Positions 32,940 to 42,047 are shown, counted from the first letter of the stretch. The stretch is DNA of 64,000 bases from an uncultured Oscillospiraceae bacterium (GCA_949878425.1 CATLAL010000004.1:1-64000); one strand, 5' to 3'. Made by a program: numbers and translations. Notes: generated by a model from the sequence alone, not told the origin.

Positions 32940-34876
32940 TTCTGGCCCAAAGCGCCGGGTTTTGTTTCGGGGTAGCCAGGGCCGTGCGCATGGCGGAGGA
33001 GCTGGCCGCCTCCGGGCAGCCGGCGAAGATGCTGGGCCACATCATCCACAACGACCACGAGATCAGCCGCCTGGCGAAGCTGGGCCTTACCGTCATCTCC
33101 TCGCCGGAGGAGGCGCGGGCGGGGGACCGGGTGCTGCTGCGGGCCCACGGAGCGGCCAGGTCCGTTTATACCGCTCTGGAGGAGCGGGGGGCGGTCCCGG
33201 TGGACGCCACCTGCCCCAAGGTGGCCCGGGTCCAGCGGATCGTCCGCCAGGCGGAGGCGGAAGGCCGCCAGCCGGTGATGATCGGCGATCCCGGCCATCC
33301 GGAGGTTCGGGGCGTAGGGGGATGGTGCGGCAATTTAAAGGTATTTTCTGGACCGGAGGAAGTCTCTTCCTGGCTGAAATCCCTTGAAAGCGCAACAAAT
33401 CTGTCGGTTACCGTGGTTTCCCAGACGACCCTCCGCCGAGAAATTTGGGAAAGTTCTTTGAAAATTCTAAAAAAACAGTGTACAAATCTAAAAATATTTG
33501 ATACAATATGTAATGCTACGCATATGCGCCAATCAGAAGCGGCTCTCCTCGCCGCCAAAGTGGACGCAATGGTGGTGGTAGGCGACCCCAAAAGCGCCAA
33601 TACGAAGCACCTGACGGAGATCTGCCGCTCACACTGCGCCCGTGTCTTTCAGATCGAAAGTGCGGACGAGCTGCCCTGGGAGGGGGTGTCGGGCTGCGGC
33701 ACAGTTGGTCTGACCGCTGGGGCCTCCACGCCGGCGAGCATCATAAAGGAGGTCAAAAAGACGATGAGCGAAGAAAAAATCCAGGGCGAGGGCACGGAAA
33801 ATTTTGCCGAATTAGTTGAGCAGTATACCAATACTTTAAATACAGGAGATAAGGTAACCGGTGTGGTCACGGCCATTACCCCCACGGAAGTCCATGTGGA
33901 CCTGGGCTGTAAGCAAGCCGGCTACATCCCTGTGGACCAGCTGACGGACGACCCTACCATGAAGCCGGAGGACGTGGTGAAGGTGGGCGACCAGGTGGAC
34001 CTGTTTGTCATCCGGGTCAACGATGTGGAGGGCTACGCGACTCTCTCCAAGAAGCGGGTCGACGCTGTCAAGGTTTGGGAGAACATCGAGGAGGCCTGCA
34101 GCAGCAAGGAAGTGATGGAGGGCGTCATCACGGAGGAGAACAAGGGCGGCATTGTAGCCAGCGTCAAGGGCGTGCGCGTGTTTATCCCGGCCTCCCAGTC
34201 CGGTCTGCCCCGGGGGGCGGATATGTCCGCCCTGGTGAAGCAGAAGGTGAGTCTGCGCATTACTGAGGTCAACCGTGCCCGCCGCCGGGTGGTAGGCTCC
34301 ATCAAGGCGGTGCAGCAGGAGGCCCGTCAGGCCGCGGCGGCGGAGGTCTGGAGCAACATCGAGGTGGGCAAGCACTACACCGGCACGGTGAAGAGCATGA
34401 CCAGTTACGGCGTGTTTGTGGACATCGGCGGTGTGGACGGCATGGTACATATTACCGACCTGAGCTGGAGCCGCATCAAGCACCCCAACGAGATCGTAGC
34501 CATTGGCGACACCCTGGAGGTGTACGTCATCTCCTATGACCCGGACAAGAAGCGCATCTCCCTGGGCGTGAAGGACCGCAGCACCAACCCCTGGCAGGTA
34601 TTCATGGATACCTACAAGGTGGGCGACGTGGCCAACGTACGCATTGTGAAGCTGATGAGCTTCGGCGCCTTTGCGGAGGTAGTCCCCGGCGTGGACGGCC
34701 TGATCCACATCTCCCAGATTGCGGACCGCCGCATTGAGAAGCCGGAGGACGTTCTCAAGGAGGGCGAGACCGTGGAGGCCAAGATCACCGCCGTGGACGA
34801 GGAGAAGAACAAGATCTCCCTGTCCATCCGGGCTCTGCTGGCCCCCACCCCCGCTCCCGCTGACGACGAGGAGTAA
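32930..34876 (+). CDS. ispH-rpsA: IspH - ribosomal protein S1 fusion
   Basis: 648 residues. Residues 1-278: 4-hydroxy-3-methylbut-2-enyl diphosphate reductase, last step of the MEP isoprenoid pathway; the three iron-sulfur cysteines are Cys12 (AGFCFGV), Cys95 (ATCPKV) and Cys194 (ICNATHMRQ). Residues 279-648: four S1 RNA-binding domains (from about 307, 397, 479, 565), the short S1 of Firmicutes type. The fusion is known in Clostridia. Here an in-frame ATG at 33764 with a near-perfect ribosome site lies exactly at the junction, so free S1 may also be produced. The ispH half holds an AT-rich stretch at 33335-33540. A strong terminator follows. Confidence 0.95.
   Translation: MEVILAQSAGFCFGVARAVRMAEELAASGQPAKMLGHIIHNDHEISRLAKLGLTVISSPEEARAGDRVLLRAHGAARSVYTALEERGAVPVDATCPKVARVQRIVRQAEAEGRQPVMIGDPGHPEVRGVGGWCGNLKVFSGPEEVSSWLKSLESATNLSVTVVSQTTLRREIWESSLKILKKQCTNLKIFDTICNATHMRQSEAALLAAKVDAMVVVGDPKSANTKHLTEICRSHCARVFQIESADELPWEGVSGCGTVGLTAGASTPASIIKEVKKTMSEEKIQGEGTENFAELVEQYTNTLNTGDKVTGVVTAITPTEVHVDLGCKQAGYIPVDQLTDDPTMKPEDVVKVGDQVDLFVIRVNDVEGYATLSKKRVDAVKVWENIEEACSSKEVMEGVITEENKGGIVASVKGVRVFIPASQSGLPRGADMSALVKQKVSLRITEVNRARRRVVGSIKAVQQEARQAAAAEVWSNIEVGKHYTGTVKSMTSYGVFVDIGGVDGMVHITDLSWSRIKHPNEIVAIGDTLEVYVISYDPDKKRISLGVKDRSTNPWQVFMDTYKVGDVANVRIVKLMSFGAFAEVVPGVDGLIHISQIADRRIEKPEDVLKEGETVEAKITAVDEEKNKISLSIRALLAPTPAPADDEE
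33479..33507 (+). promoter_or_regulatory. Promoter-like sequence inside ispH
   Basis: TGTACA (33479-33484), 17-bp spacer, TACAAT (33502-33507), in an AT-rich patch about 260 bp before the internal S1 start. It could drive separate transcription of the S1 part. By eye only. Confidence 0.35.
33746..33766 (+). promoter_or_regulatory. Internal ribosome binding site and ATG for free S1
   Basis: AAAGGAGGTC (33746-33755) is an almost full anti-16S match, 8-9 bp before an in-frame ATG (33764) that starts MSEEKIQGEGTENFAE, the usual N-terminus of stand-alone S1. Its position at the exact domain border is hard to explain as chance. Confidence 0.65.
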
Positions 34877-34883
34877 GCGATGT

Positions 34884-34920
34884 AAAAAACGCGGACAGTG
34901 GCAGACTGTCCGCGTTTTTT
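34884..34920 (+). terminator. Terminator after ispH-rpsA
   Basis: Perfect 16-bp stem AAAAAACGCGGACAGT (34884-34899) with complement 34905-34920, 5-base loop, ending in six T. Confidence 0.95.
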
Positions 34921-35090
34921 CCGACTTTAAAGTTTGGAAAAAATACGTTTGACTGAAGCCGTTTTGCCCGCCGATGTAGACAGCGGCAACCGCAAAACAT
35001 GGCAGCTATTCCTTCCGGCCTTTCCGTTCGGAAGGAATCATCGACCCGGCGCCGCGGATGAAGCGGGCCGGGAAAAGGGAGGAAAATGCA

Positions 35091-35837
35091 GTGGGAGAAA
35101 ACCGGTATGACGACGAGGTGTTCTTCCAAAAATACGGCGGGATGCTCCGCTCGCGGAAGGGATTGGCCGGCGCGGGGGAATGGCCCGCGCTGGAAAAGCT
35201 CCTTCCGGATTTTTCCGGACAGCGGGTTTTGGATCTGGGCTGCGGCTATGGTTGGCACTGCCGGTATGGGGCGGACCACGGCGCGGCCTCCGTCCTGGGG
35301 GTGGATCTCTCAGAGCGGATGCTGAACCGGGCTGCGGAGCTGAACAGCGCTCCGGGGATTACTTACCGCCGGGCCGCGATGGAGGAGCTGGATTTTCCGG
35401 AGGACTCCTTTGACATCGTCCTCAGCTCCCTGGCCTTCCACTATATCAGGGACTTCCCCCGGCTGATCGGCGGTATCAGCCGTTGGCTGCGGATGGGGGG
35501 AGCGCTGGTTTTCTCTGTGGAGCATCCTGTTTTCACCGCCTATGGAAGTCAGGACTGGTACTATGGGGAGGACGGGGAGATCCTCCACTTCCCGGTGGAC
35601 CGCTACTATATCGAGGGAGAGCGGGAGGCCGTCTTTCTCGGGGAGCGTGTGACGAAATACCACCGGACCCTAACCACCTACCTGGATACCCTGCTGCGGG
35701 CCGGCTTTGCGCTGAGCCGGGTGGTGGAGCCCCAGCCTCCGGAGGAGATGATGGAGCTTCCGGGTATGCGGGATGAGCTGCGCCGGCCCATGATGCTGCT
35801 GGTTTCCGCAAGAAAGGGGCAGCGGCCAGGAGTTTGA
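35091..35837 (+). CDS. Class I SAM-dependent methyltransferase (UbiE/Methyltransf_11 type)
   Basis: 248 residues from a GTG at 35091. SAM site RVLDLGCGYGWHCRYGADHG at about 46-65, LGVDLSERML, and the acidic motif FDIVLSSLAFHYI. The GTG is chosen because AGGGAGG lies 8 bp upstream and it gives the common ENRYDDEVFFQKYG N-terminus; the ATG at 35058 lacks a ribosome site. Substrate unknown. Single gene between two terminators. Confidence 0.88.
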   Translation: MGENRYDDEVFFQKYGGMLRSRKGLAGAGEWPALEKLLPDFSGQRVLDLGCGYGWHCRYGADHGAASVLGVDLSERMLNRAAELNSAPGITYRRAAMEELDFPEDSFDIVLSSLAFHYIRDFPRLIGGISRWLRMGGALVFSVEHPVFTAYGSQDWYYGEDGEILHFPVDRYYIEGEREAVFLGERVTKYHRTLTTYLDTLLRAGFALSRVVEPQPPEEMMELPGMRDELRRPMMLLVSARKGQRPGV

Positions 35838-35850
35838 GCGGAATCTGCGC

Positions 35851-35903
35851 GCAAAAGGAGGACTTCCGCGGCGGAAAAATCGCTGCGGAAGTCCTCCTTT
35901 TGC
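35851..35903. terminator. Bidirectional terminator
   Basis: Perfect 19-bp inverted repeat, GCAAAAGGAGGACTTCCGC (35851-35869) and complement (35885-35903), between the convergent methyltransferase and flavoprotein genes; T- and A-rich segments lie within the arms. Confidence 0.85.
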
Positions 35904-35924
35904 GCCTGTAGCCGGCGCAGTATG

Positions 35925-36797
35925 CTATTTTCCTTCGGCCTTCTCCAGCTCGGCCAGATACTCCAGCATGCTGTGGGCGGCGGTGTTGCCCTCGCCCGCG
36001 GCCTTGCTGTACTGGTAGGGCCGGCCGGTGCAGTCGCCGGCGGCGTAGATGCCAGGCAGATTGGCGGCCATGGTCCGGTCCACGGCGATGTGACCGTTTT
36101 CCACGGCCAGTCCCGGCAGCAGCGTGGCCAGGGCGACGGACTCCCGCAGGCAGAATACGCCGTCCACGGCCAGCGTCTCCCCATTTTTCAGCCGTACGCC
36201 GCTGACCCGGGCTTCTCCCTCAATGCCAACCGCCCGCTGGGACATGACCTCCACATTTTCCCGCTCCACGGAGGGGGAGGCGTACAGGGGGAAGTAGTAG
36301 ACCTTGCCGGCCAGGCCCGCCAGATAGAGGGCCTCATGCTCAAACCGGGCCGCGCCGCAGATGACGGCAATGGTCTTGCCTCGGTAGAGGTTCCCGTCGC
36401 AGGTGGCGCAGTAGCTGACGCCCTTGCCCACCAGAGCGTCCTCTCCGGGGAGAGTCCCCGCGCTGGCCGCGCCGGTGGACAGCAGCACGGTTTTGGCCTC
36501 GTAGAACTCGCTGCCCGCCATCAGGGCGTAGTGCTTTCCCATGGAGAGGATGGAGTTGACCATCTCCTCCACAATGGGGATGTCCATGGATTGGATGTGC
36601 CGGAGGAAGGCAGCGGCCAGCTCCGCGCCGGAGACGTCCGGCAGGCCCAGGTAGTTGCGCACCTGCTCCGCCTTTTGGATCTTGCCGCTGAGGGATTTGC
36701 TCCCCAGCAGAATAAAGCTCTTCTCGTGGATTTTCAGGTTCAGCGCGGCGGACAGGCCAGCCGGGCCTGTGCCGATAATGGCGGCGTCGTAGATCAT
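35925..36797 (-). CDS. Thioredoxin-reductase-like FAD/NAD(P) oxidoreductase
   Basis: 290 residues. FAD site AAIIGTGPAGLSAALNL at the N-terminus, redox pair CATC at 130-133, and C-terminal GIYAAGDCTGRPYQYSKAAGEG in parts, as in low-molecular-weight thioredoxin reductases. The NAD(P) Gly-rich loop is poor (AVICGAARFEHEA), so the natural electron donor may differ, as in ferredoxin- or flavin-linked variants. It follows the arginine cluster on the same strand. GAGGAG 7 bp before the ATG at 36797 sets the start. Confidence 0.88.
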   Translation of the reverse strand: MIYDAAIIGTGPAGLSAALNLKIHEKSFILLGSKSLSGKIQKAEQVRNYLGLPDVSGAELAAAFLRHIQSMDIPIVEEMVNSILSMGKHYALMAGSEFYEAKTVLLSTGAASAGTLPGEDALVGKGVSYCATCDGNLYRGKTIAVICGAARFEHEALYLAGLAGKVYYFPLYASPSVERENVEVMSQRAVGIEGEARVSGVRLKNGETLAVDGVFCLRESVALATLLPGLAVENGHIAVDRTMAANLPGIYAAGDCTGRPYQYSKAAGEGNTAAHSMLEYLAELEKAEGK

Positions 36798-36858
36798 ACG
36801 GTTTCTCCTCAAATCTTCAAAGAATGAAATGCTGTATCACCCTGAACCGGGACGGCGC

Positions 36859-37956
36859 TCACATGACGCCCAGCCCCCGCGCCACCAGGGTGATGAAGTC
36901 CTGCACATTGCCCACAATGGTGGTGGCGGAGAGGCTGCCCCGGTCCACCAGCTTGTTGACCACGAACTCGTCGGCATCCACGGCGTAGAGGAACAGGGGG
37001 CGAATCTCCCCGTCCGGCATCACCCGGAAGGAGGGGGTCATGTTTCCGGCGGCGATGGTGTGGAGCATGGTGGCCAGGCAGATAATCGTGGTGCACTTGC
37101 GCACCAGGCGCCGCATCTGGGTCTGCCCCTCGTAGGCGTCGGCAATCACCTCCGGCAGGGGGCCGTCGTCCCGGATGGAGCCGGTCAGCACGAAGGGTAC
37201 GCCCTTTTTCACGCAGCTGTAGATGATTCCGTTGTCAATGCTGTACTCGTCGATAAAGGCGGGAATGGAGCCGGAGCGGCGGACCTTGTTGATGACGTCC
37301 AGATGGTGGTAGTGGCCGTTGGGCTGGGAGCGCTGGGTGTAGATATCCTGGCCCAGGGCGGTGTGGAGCAGGGAGCCCTCCAGGTCGTGGGTGGCCAGGG
37401 CGTTGCCCGCCAGGAGGCCGTGGGCGTAGCCGTTTTCCACCAGAGACTGCATGGCCCGGCGGGCGTCGGCGTCAAAGGCGAAGGCCGGCCCCATCACCCA
37501 GAGGATGTTGCCGTGGTCCCGCTCGTGGCGCAGCAGCTCAAAGAGCTTGTCATAGTCCCGGGCAAAGGAGGTCTCCCGGCTGCGGCCCTGGCGAAAGACA
37601 AACTGGTCGTCCAGGGCGCACTCCTCCTCCTGGAAGCCGGTGCAGTGCATGTAGACGCCCTCCTCGCCCTTCTCGGTGCGGCCCAGGATCACCTTGTCCC
37701 CAACCTTCAGGTTCCGGTTTTCCACCACGTCCAGCTGCCCGCTGTCTCGCAGCACCACGCTGGAGTCCATGCGGCTCTCCTCCGCCAGGACCCACCGGCC
37801 GTTCAGCTTGAAGTACTCCGGGTACATGGAGGTGCTGTGGTAGCCCTCCGGGGCTACGCCGTCCTTGACCACAGTCTCATATTTGGCGTCCGGCGCGCTG
37901 CGCAGGGGCTCCTGGGTGAAGTCCGGATGGCGGTATTTCGGCATGACAAATGACAT
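36859..37956 (-). CDS. TIGR00300 (LOR/SDH-domain) protein, probable ornithine cyclodeaminase
   Basis: 365 residues. The sequence (MPKYRHPDFTQEPLRSAPDA start, HCTGFQEEECALDDQFVF, and GNALATHDLEGSLLHTALGQD in parts) matches the TIGR00300 'LOR/SDH bifunctional enzyme conserved domain' family. Archaeal members convert ornithine to proline and ammonia, and the same domain occurs in cyanobacterial AgrE/ArgZ. Placed directly after arginine deiminase and ornithine carbamoyltransferase genes, ornithine to proline conversion is the best inference. AGGAGG lies upstream of the ATG at 37956. It does not resemble the OCD/mu-crystallin type. Confidence 0.85.
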   Translation of the reverse strand: MSFVMPKYRHPDFTQEPLRSAPDAKYETVVKDGVAPEGYHSTSMYPEYFKLNGRWVLAEESRMDSSVVLRDSGQLDVVENRNLKVGDKVILGRTEKGEEGVYMHCTGFQEEECALDDQFVFRQGRSRETSFARDYDKLFELLRHERDHGNILWVMGPAFAFDADARRAMQSLVENGYAHGLLAGNALATHDLEGSLLHTALGQDIYTQRSQPNGHYHHLDVINKVRRSGSIPAFIDEYSIDNGIIYSCVKKGVPFVLTGSIRDDGPLPEVIADAYEGQTQMRRLVRKCTTIICLATMLHTIAAGNMTPSFRVMPDGEIRPLFLYAVDADEFVVNKLVDRGSLSATTIVGNVQDFITLVARGLGVM

Positions 37957-37984
37957 CTCTATTTCCTCCTCTTGGCGCAGGTTC

Positions 37985-38977
37985 TTACCGAAGGGTAGCG
38001 TAGATGACGGCCTTGATGGTGTGCATGCGGTTTTCTGCCTCGTCAAAGACCACGGACCGGGGGGACTCAAAGACCTCGTCTGTCACTTCCATCTCCGGCA
38101 GGCCGAACTTTTTGGCGATCTCCGCGCCGATGGTGGTCTTGGTGTCGTGGAAGGAGGGCAGGCAGTGCATGAAGATGGCGTCCTTGTCCGCGTTGGCCAT
38201 GGCGGCGGCGTTGACCTGGTAGGGCCGCAGCAGCTTGATGCGGGTCTCCCACACCTCGTCCGGCTCGCCCATGGAGACCCAGATGTCCGTGTAGATCACG
38301 TTGGCGCCCCGGGTACCCTCGGCCACGTCCTCGGTGAGGGTAACGGTGCAGTGGTTCTCGGCGGCGATGGCCTTAGCCTTCTCCACCAGCTCCGGGGCGG
38401 GAAAGAGCTCCTTGGGGGCGCATGCGGTGAAGTGGATCCCCATCTTGGCGCAGGCCACCATGAGGGAGTTGCCCATGTTGTTGCGGGCGTCCCCCATGTA
38501 GGTGAAGCGCAGGCCCTTGAGGTACCCGAACTTCTCCTCCATGGTCAGAAGGTCCGCCAGCATCTGGGTGGGGTGGAACTGGTCCGTCAAGCCGTTCCAC
38601 ACGGGGACGCCGGCGTACTGGGCCAGGGTCTCCACCAGGTCCTGATCAAAGCCCCGGTACTCGATGCCGTCGTACATGCGGCCCAGGACCCGGGCGGTGT
38701 CGGCGATGGACTCCTTTTTGCCCATCTGGGAGCTGCCGGGGTCCAGGTAGGTGACGCCCATCCCCAGGTCGTGCCCCGCCACCTCGAAGGAGCAGCGGGT
38801 CCGGGTGGAGGTCTTTTCAAAGAGCAGCACAATGTTTTTCCCCTCCAGGTAGCGGTGGGGCGTCCCGCTGCGCTTGAGGCGCTTGAAGTCCTTGGCGAGG
38901 TCCAGCAGGTAGCGGATCTCCGCCGGGGAGTAATCCAGGAGCTTGAGAAAGCTTCTTCCTCTCACGTTGACTGGCAT
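37985..38977 (-). CDS. arcB: Ornithine carbamoyltransferase
   Basis: 330 residues. Carbamoyl-phosphate site STRTR in [22 protein letters not shown], and the ornithine-site HCLPSF near the C-terminus. Next to arginine deiminase it most likely works in the catabolic direction (citrulline plus phosphate to ornithine and carbamoyl phosphate), although argF-type biosynthetic use cannot be excluded. AGGAGG precedes the ATG at 38977. No carbamate kinase gene lies in the window. Confidence 0.93.
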   Translation of the reverse strand: MPVNVRGRSFLKLLDYSPAEIRYLLDLAKDFKRLKRSGTPHRYLEGKNIVLLFEKTSTRTRCSFEVAGHDLGMGVTYLDPGSSQMGKKESIADTARVLGRMYDGIEYRGFDQDLVETLAQYAGVPVWNGLTDQFHPTQMLADLLTMEEKFGYLKGLRFTYMGDARNNMGNSLMVACAKMGIHFTACAPKELFPAPELVEKAKAIAAENHCTVTLTEDVAEGTRGANVIYTDIWVSMGEPDEVWETRIKLLRPYQVNAAAMANADKDAIFMHCLPSFHDTKTTIGAEIAKKFGLPEMEVTDEVFESPRSVVFDEAENRMHTIKAVIYATLR

Positions 38978-39052
38978 GGCAATAATCCTCCTATAATAAA
39001 AAAATGATATTATGTGGGAGTCGCGATTTGACATACCGGAGGCGCCGGCTGG

Positions 39053-40276
39053 CTACACCGCCTCCCGGACCAGGGGCATGGACATGCACCGGGGACCGCC
39101 CCGGCCCCGGGAGAGCTCGGAGCTGGGCATCTCCAGTACCTGGACGCCGTGGCGGCGCAGGATGTCGTTGGTGATGTAGTTGCGGTCGTAGACCACCACG
39201 GTGCCGGGGGAGAGGCACAGGGTGTTGGACCCGTCGTTCCACTGCTCCCGCTCCGAGGCCACCCGGTCCTTGCCGCCGCAGCAGATGAGCTCCACAGCGT
39301 CCAGGCCCAGCTCTTTGGCCAGGATGCCGGAGAGGGGTCCCTCCAGCTCCGAGGCCTCCAGGCCGCCGGAGCCGTCCAGGGTGAGGCGGTAGACCCGCAG
39401 GCTCCCCAGGATCTCCGGGTGGATGGTGAATTTGTCGTAGTCGATCTGGGTCATCACCGTGTCCAGGTGCATATAGGCCCGGATGCTGGGGATGTCCAGG
39501 GCCAGAACCGTGGAGATCTGGCAGGCCGGGTCGGCGAAGAGGTTGCGGGAGAGCTGCTCGATGCCCTCCGGCGTGGTCCTCTGGGAGATGCCCACCGCCA
39601 GGACCTGGCTGCTGAGGTTGAGAATGTCGCCCCCCTCCACGCTGAAGGGGTAGGAGCGCTGGTAGTAGAAGGGCACCTGCCCCCGGAAGTCCGGGTGGTG
39701 CTCCAGGATGTACTTGCCGAAGAGGGTCTCCCGGCGGCGGGTCTTGGCGTACATGCGGTTGAGGCTGACGCCGTTTCCGATGCAGGCAAAGGGGTCCCGG
39801 GTGAAATAGAGGTTGGGGATGGGGTCCAGGAGGAACCGGGAGCGGCTCTTCACCAGGTCCACCAGGGGGGTGGCCTCCCCCGGGCCCACCTCGCCCACGG
39901 CCACGCCGGCCATGGCCTTCAGCACCAGGTCCCGGTTGTCCGGGATGGAGAGAAACAGCTCCTCCAGCTGGGGCCGGAACCGCCGGGCCAGAGTGCCGCC
40001 CTCCTCCACCAGCTCCGCCACAAAGGAGCGCCGCAGCTCCGGACAGGCCCCCAGGGTCTGGGCCATCAGGTCCTCCAGGTACACCACCTCCACGCCGCGT
40101 CCCCGAAGGATGCCCGCGAACATGTCGTGCTCCTGCTGGGCAGCCCGCAGATAGGGGATGTCGTCAAAGAGCAGCCGCTCCAGCTCGCCTGGGACCAGGT
40201 GCTCCAGCTCCTGGCCCGGCCGGTGGAGCAGCACCTTTTTCAGCTTGCCGATCTCGCTTTTTACTTCAATGGCCAT
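39053..40276 (-). CDS. arcA: Arginine deiminase
   Basis: 407 residues. Guanidine-modifying motifs: FTRDPFACIG, the EGGD acid motif, HLDTVMTQID (catalytic His) and the catalytic Cys397 in GGPRCMSMP near the C-terminus. It hydrolyses arginine to citrulline and ammonia in the cytosol. AGGAGG precedes the ATG at 40276. First gene of the minus-strand arginine cluster; 75 bp separate it from arcB. Confidence 0.96.
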   Translation of the reverse strand: MAIEVKSEIGKLKKVLLHRPGQELEHLVPGELERLLFDDIPYLRAAQQEHDMFAGILRGRGVEVVYLEDLMAQTLGACPELRRSFVAELVEEGGTLARRFRPQLEELFLSIPDNRDLVLKAMAGVAVGEVGPGEATPLVDLVKSRSRFLLDPIPNLYFTRDPFACIGNGVSLNRMYAKTRRRETLFGKYILEHHPDFRGQVPFYYQRSYPFSVEGGDILNLSSQVLAVGISQRTTPEGIEQLSRNLFADPACQISTVLALDIPSIRAYMHLDTVMTQIDYDKFTIHPEILGSLRVYRLTLDGSGGLEASELEGPLSGILAKELGLDAVELICCGGKDRVASEREQWNDGSNTLCLSPGTVVVYDRNYITNDILRRHGVQVLEMPSSELSRGRGGPRCMSMPLVREAV

Positions 40277-40448
40277 AGCGTTCCTCCTGGCAGATGATTG
40301 TGTATTGATCCGGCGGCGCGCTCAGGCTCCGCAGATGAACGGCGGCAGTGCGGCAAAGGGCAAAATTTGGAAGAGGCCTTTTGTCCGGACCTCCCGGTGC
40401 CGATAAGAGATAAGTAAAGAGAAATAACTGGGAAGAGGGGGGACCACC

Positions 40449-41207
40449 ATGAGCGATATGCGCATAGACGGCGGCAGTCCGGTTTACCGGCAGGAGGCGC
40501 CGGCCCGGCCCGCAGCCGCCCAAGAGGGGGAGAGGGCCGTTCAGGCGACGGAAACGCCGGAGCTCCGGGAGCGGGAGGATACCTGTACGCTGCGCTCCCA
40601 GGGGGAGGAGCTGGGGGAGCTGATCGGGGACGCCAAGGAGCGGATCGAGGCCCACAAAAAATCCCTGGAGGCGTTTCGCAAAAACACCCGGAACACCCGC
40701 TACGGGGACGCGCCCATGGAGGCGTACTCCCGTCTGGCCCGGGCGAAAACCAGGGGCCAGGTCAGCGCGGCCTCCGGCTACGCCCGCCGGCGGCTGGCCC
40801 AGCTGAAGGCGGCGCTGCGGGAGGACGCTGACAACGCCCCCGCCATCCGGGGGGCCATTAACCAGCTGCAAAAGGCCGTCAGCCGGGCGGAGAAGAAGAA
40901 GCGGGAGCTGGCCCAGGAGGAGCTGCTGGAGGGCCGGCGGGCCAAGAGCCGGGAGAAGCGCCGGCAGGCCAAGCGCCTGCGCCACGCGCTCCAGCGCCGC
41001 CGGACCCAGCGGACGCTGCGGGAGTCGGGCTATCTGCGGGAGGCGGCAGTCAGCGGCCGGCTCCACGCCCAGCTCACCGCCTCCCAGCTGGAGCTGCGCC
41101 AGCAGGCCCAGCAGCTCCAGAGCGCCGCCAATCTGGACGGGACGGTCCGGCAGTACGCCGCGGCGGCGGAGGCCCCGCCCGCGCCGTCCATCAGCGTGGA
41201 GGCGTAG
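40449..41207 (+). CDS. Coiled-coil Arg/Lys/Ala-rich protein, unknown function
   Basis: 252 residues, soluble, very charged, mostly alpha-helical. Residues about 45-75 and 110-235 have heptad-like patterns (REKRRQAKRLRHALQRRR), so it may dimerise or bind nucleic acid; no domain is recognised. GAAGAGGGGGGACC lies before the ATG at 40449. Its 3' end overlaps the convergent queH by 17 bp, so convergent transcripts would be antisense there. Confidence 0.72.
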   Translation: MSDMRIDGGSPVYRQEAPARPAAAQEGERAVQATETPELREREDTCTLRSQGEELGELIGDAKERIEAHKKSLEAFRKNTRNTRYGDAPMEAYSRLARAKTRGQVSAASGYARRRLAQLKAALREDADNAPAIRGAINQLQKAVSRAEKKKRELAQEELLEGRRAKSREKRRQAKRLRHALQRRRTQRTLRESGYLREAAVSGRLHAQLTASQLELRQQAQQLQSAANLDGTVRQYAAAAEAPPAPSISVEA

Positions 41208-41766
41208 CGGCGAACCGCTCCCGGTCCCGCTGAATCTGCTTGGCGTAGCGCTCCTCCTCGGAGAATACGCAGCCGCAGTATTTCTGCAGGTACAGCCCAA
41301 GGGACCGGGCCTCGGCCTGGCCCTGGCGGAAGCCGGGGCGGAAATCCCGGTACAGAAAGGACACCCCGTAGCGCTCCGCCAGGTCCTCGGCCCTCCGGCG
41401 GATGGCGTCGTGGTCCTGGTAGGGGCTGACCAGCAGGGTGGTGGAAAAGCAGTCGAAGCCCAGCTCCGCGGCGGAGCGGGCGGTCTCCTCCAGCCGGCAG
41501 GCGTAGCAGTGGGCGCACCGGCCCGGGATGTCCCCGGCCACCGCCTGCACGAACCCCCGCAGGCCGTAGTCCTCCCGGACGATGAGCTCCATGCGGATGG
41601 AGGCGGCGTAGTCCACGAGGGTGTCCCGGCGGGCCTTGTACTCCTGATAGGGGTGGATGTTGGGGTTGAACCAGAAGCTGACAGGCTCCAGCCCCTCGGA
41701 GCGGAGGCTGGAGACGCAGTAGACGCTGCACGGCGCGCAGCAGGTGTGCAGAAGAAGCCGCTCCAT
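41191..41766 (-). CDS. queH: Epoxyqueuosine reductase QueH
   Basis: 191 residues. Vicinal cysteines CCAPC (9-13), the cluster RCAHCYACRLEETA and C-terminal KYCGCVFSEEERY are the QueH signature. It reduces epoxyqueuosine to queuosine in the tRNA wobble base, replacing QueG. Monocistronic; upstream genes of the pathway are not in the window. Overlaps the convergent coiled-coil gene by 17 bp. Confidence 0.94.
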   Translation of the reverse strand: MERLLLHTCCAPCSVYCVSSLRSEGLEPVSFWFNPNIHPYQEYKARRDTLVDYAASIRMELIVREDYGLRGFVQAVAGDIPGRCAHCYACRLEETARSAAELGFDCFSTTLLVSPYQDHDAIRRRAEDLAERYGVSFLYRDFRPGFRQGQAEARSLGLYLQKYCGCVFSEEERYAKQIQRDRERFAATPPR

Positions 41767-42047
41767 CGGTTTACCCCCATCTCAAGCGGAATACGGTATA
41801 TGCATATTAGCACAGCGGACGGCTTTTGTCAAAGGTGCGGAGGCAGGAAAGCGGGAAAAGGCGGCGAGAGAGGATTTTGAAGATACGGAAAGGGGGAATC
41901 CGCACCGGGGAGCGCCGCTCTCCGGTGCAAAACTGTTTTTTGTCCTGCCCCGCGGCGGAAATCCTCCCCATCAGACAGGATGGGACATTTTCCGCATTTC
42001 TCAAGAAAAACATAAGGAAAAAGAGAAAGAAAAGAGGGCTTGCTCCG

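Noticed and set aside
35058..35090. ATG start for the methyltransferase at 35058
   Set aside because: No ribosome site; the GTG at 35091 has AGGAGG-type signal at right spacing and the family-typical N-terminus.
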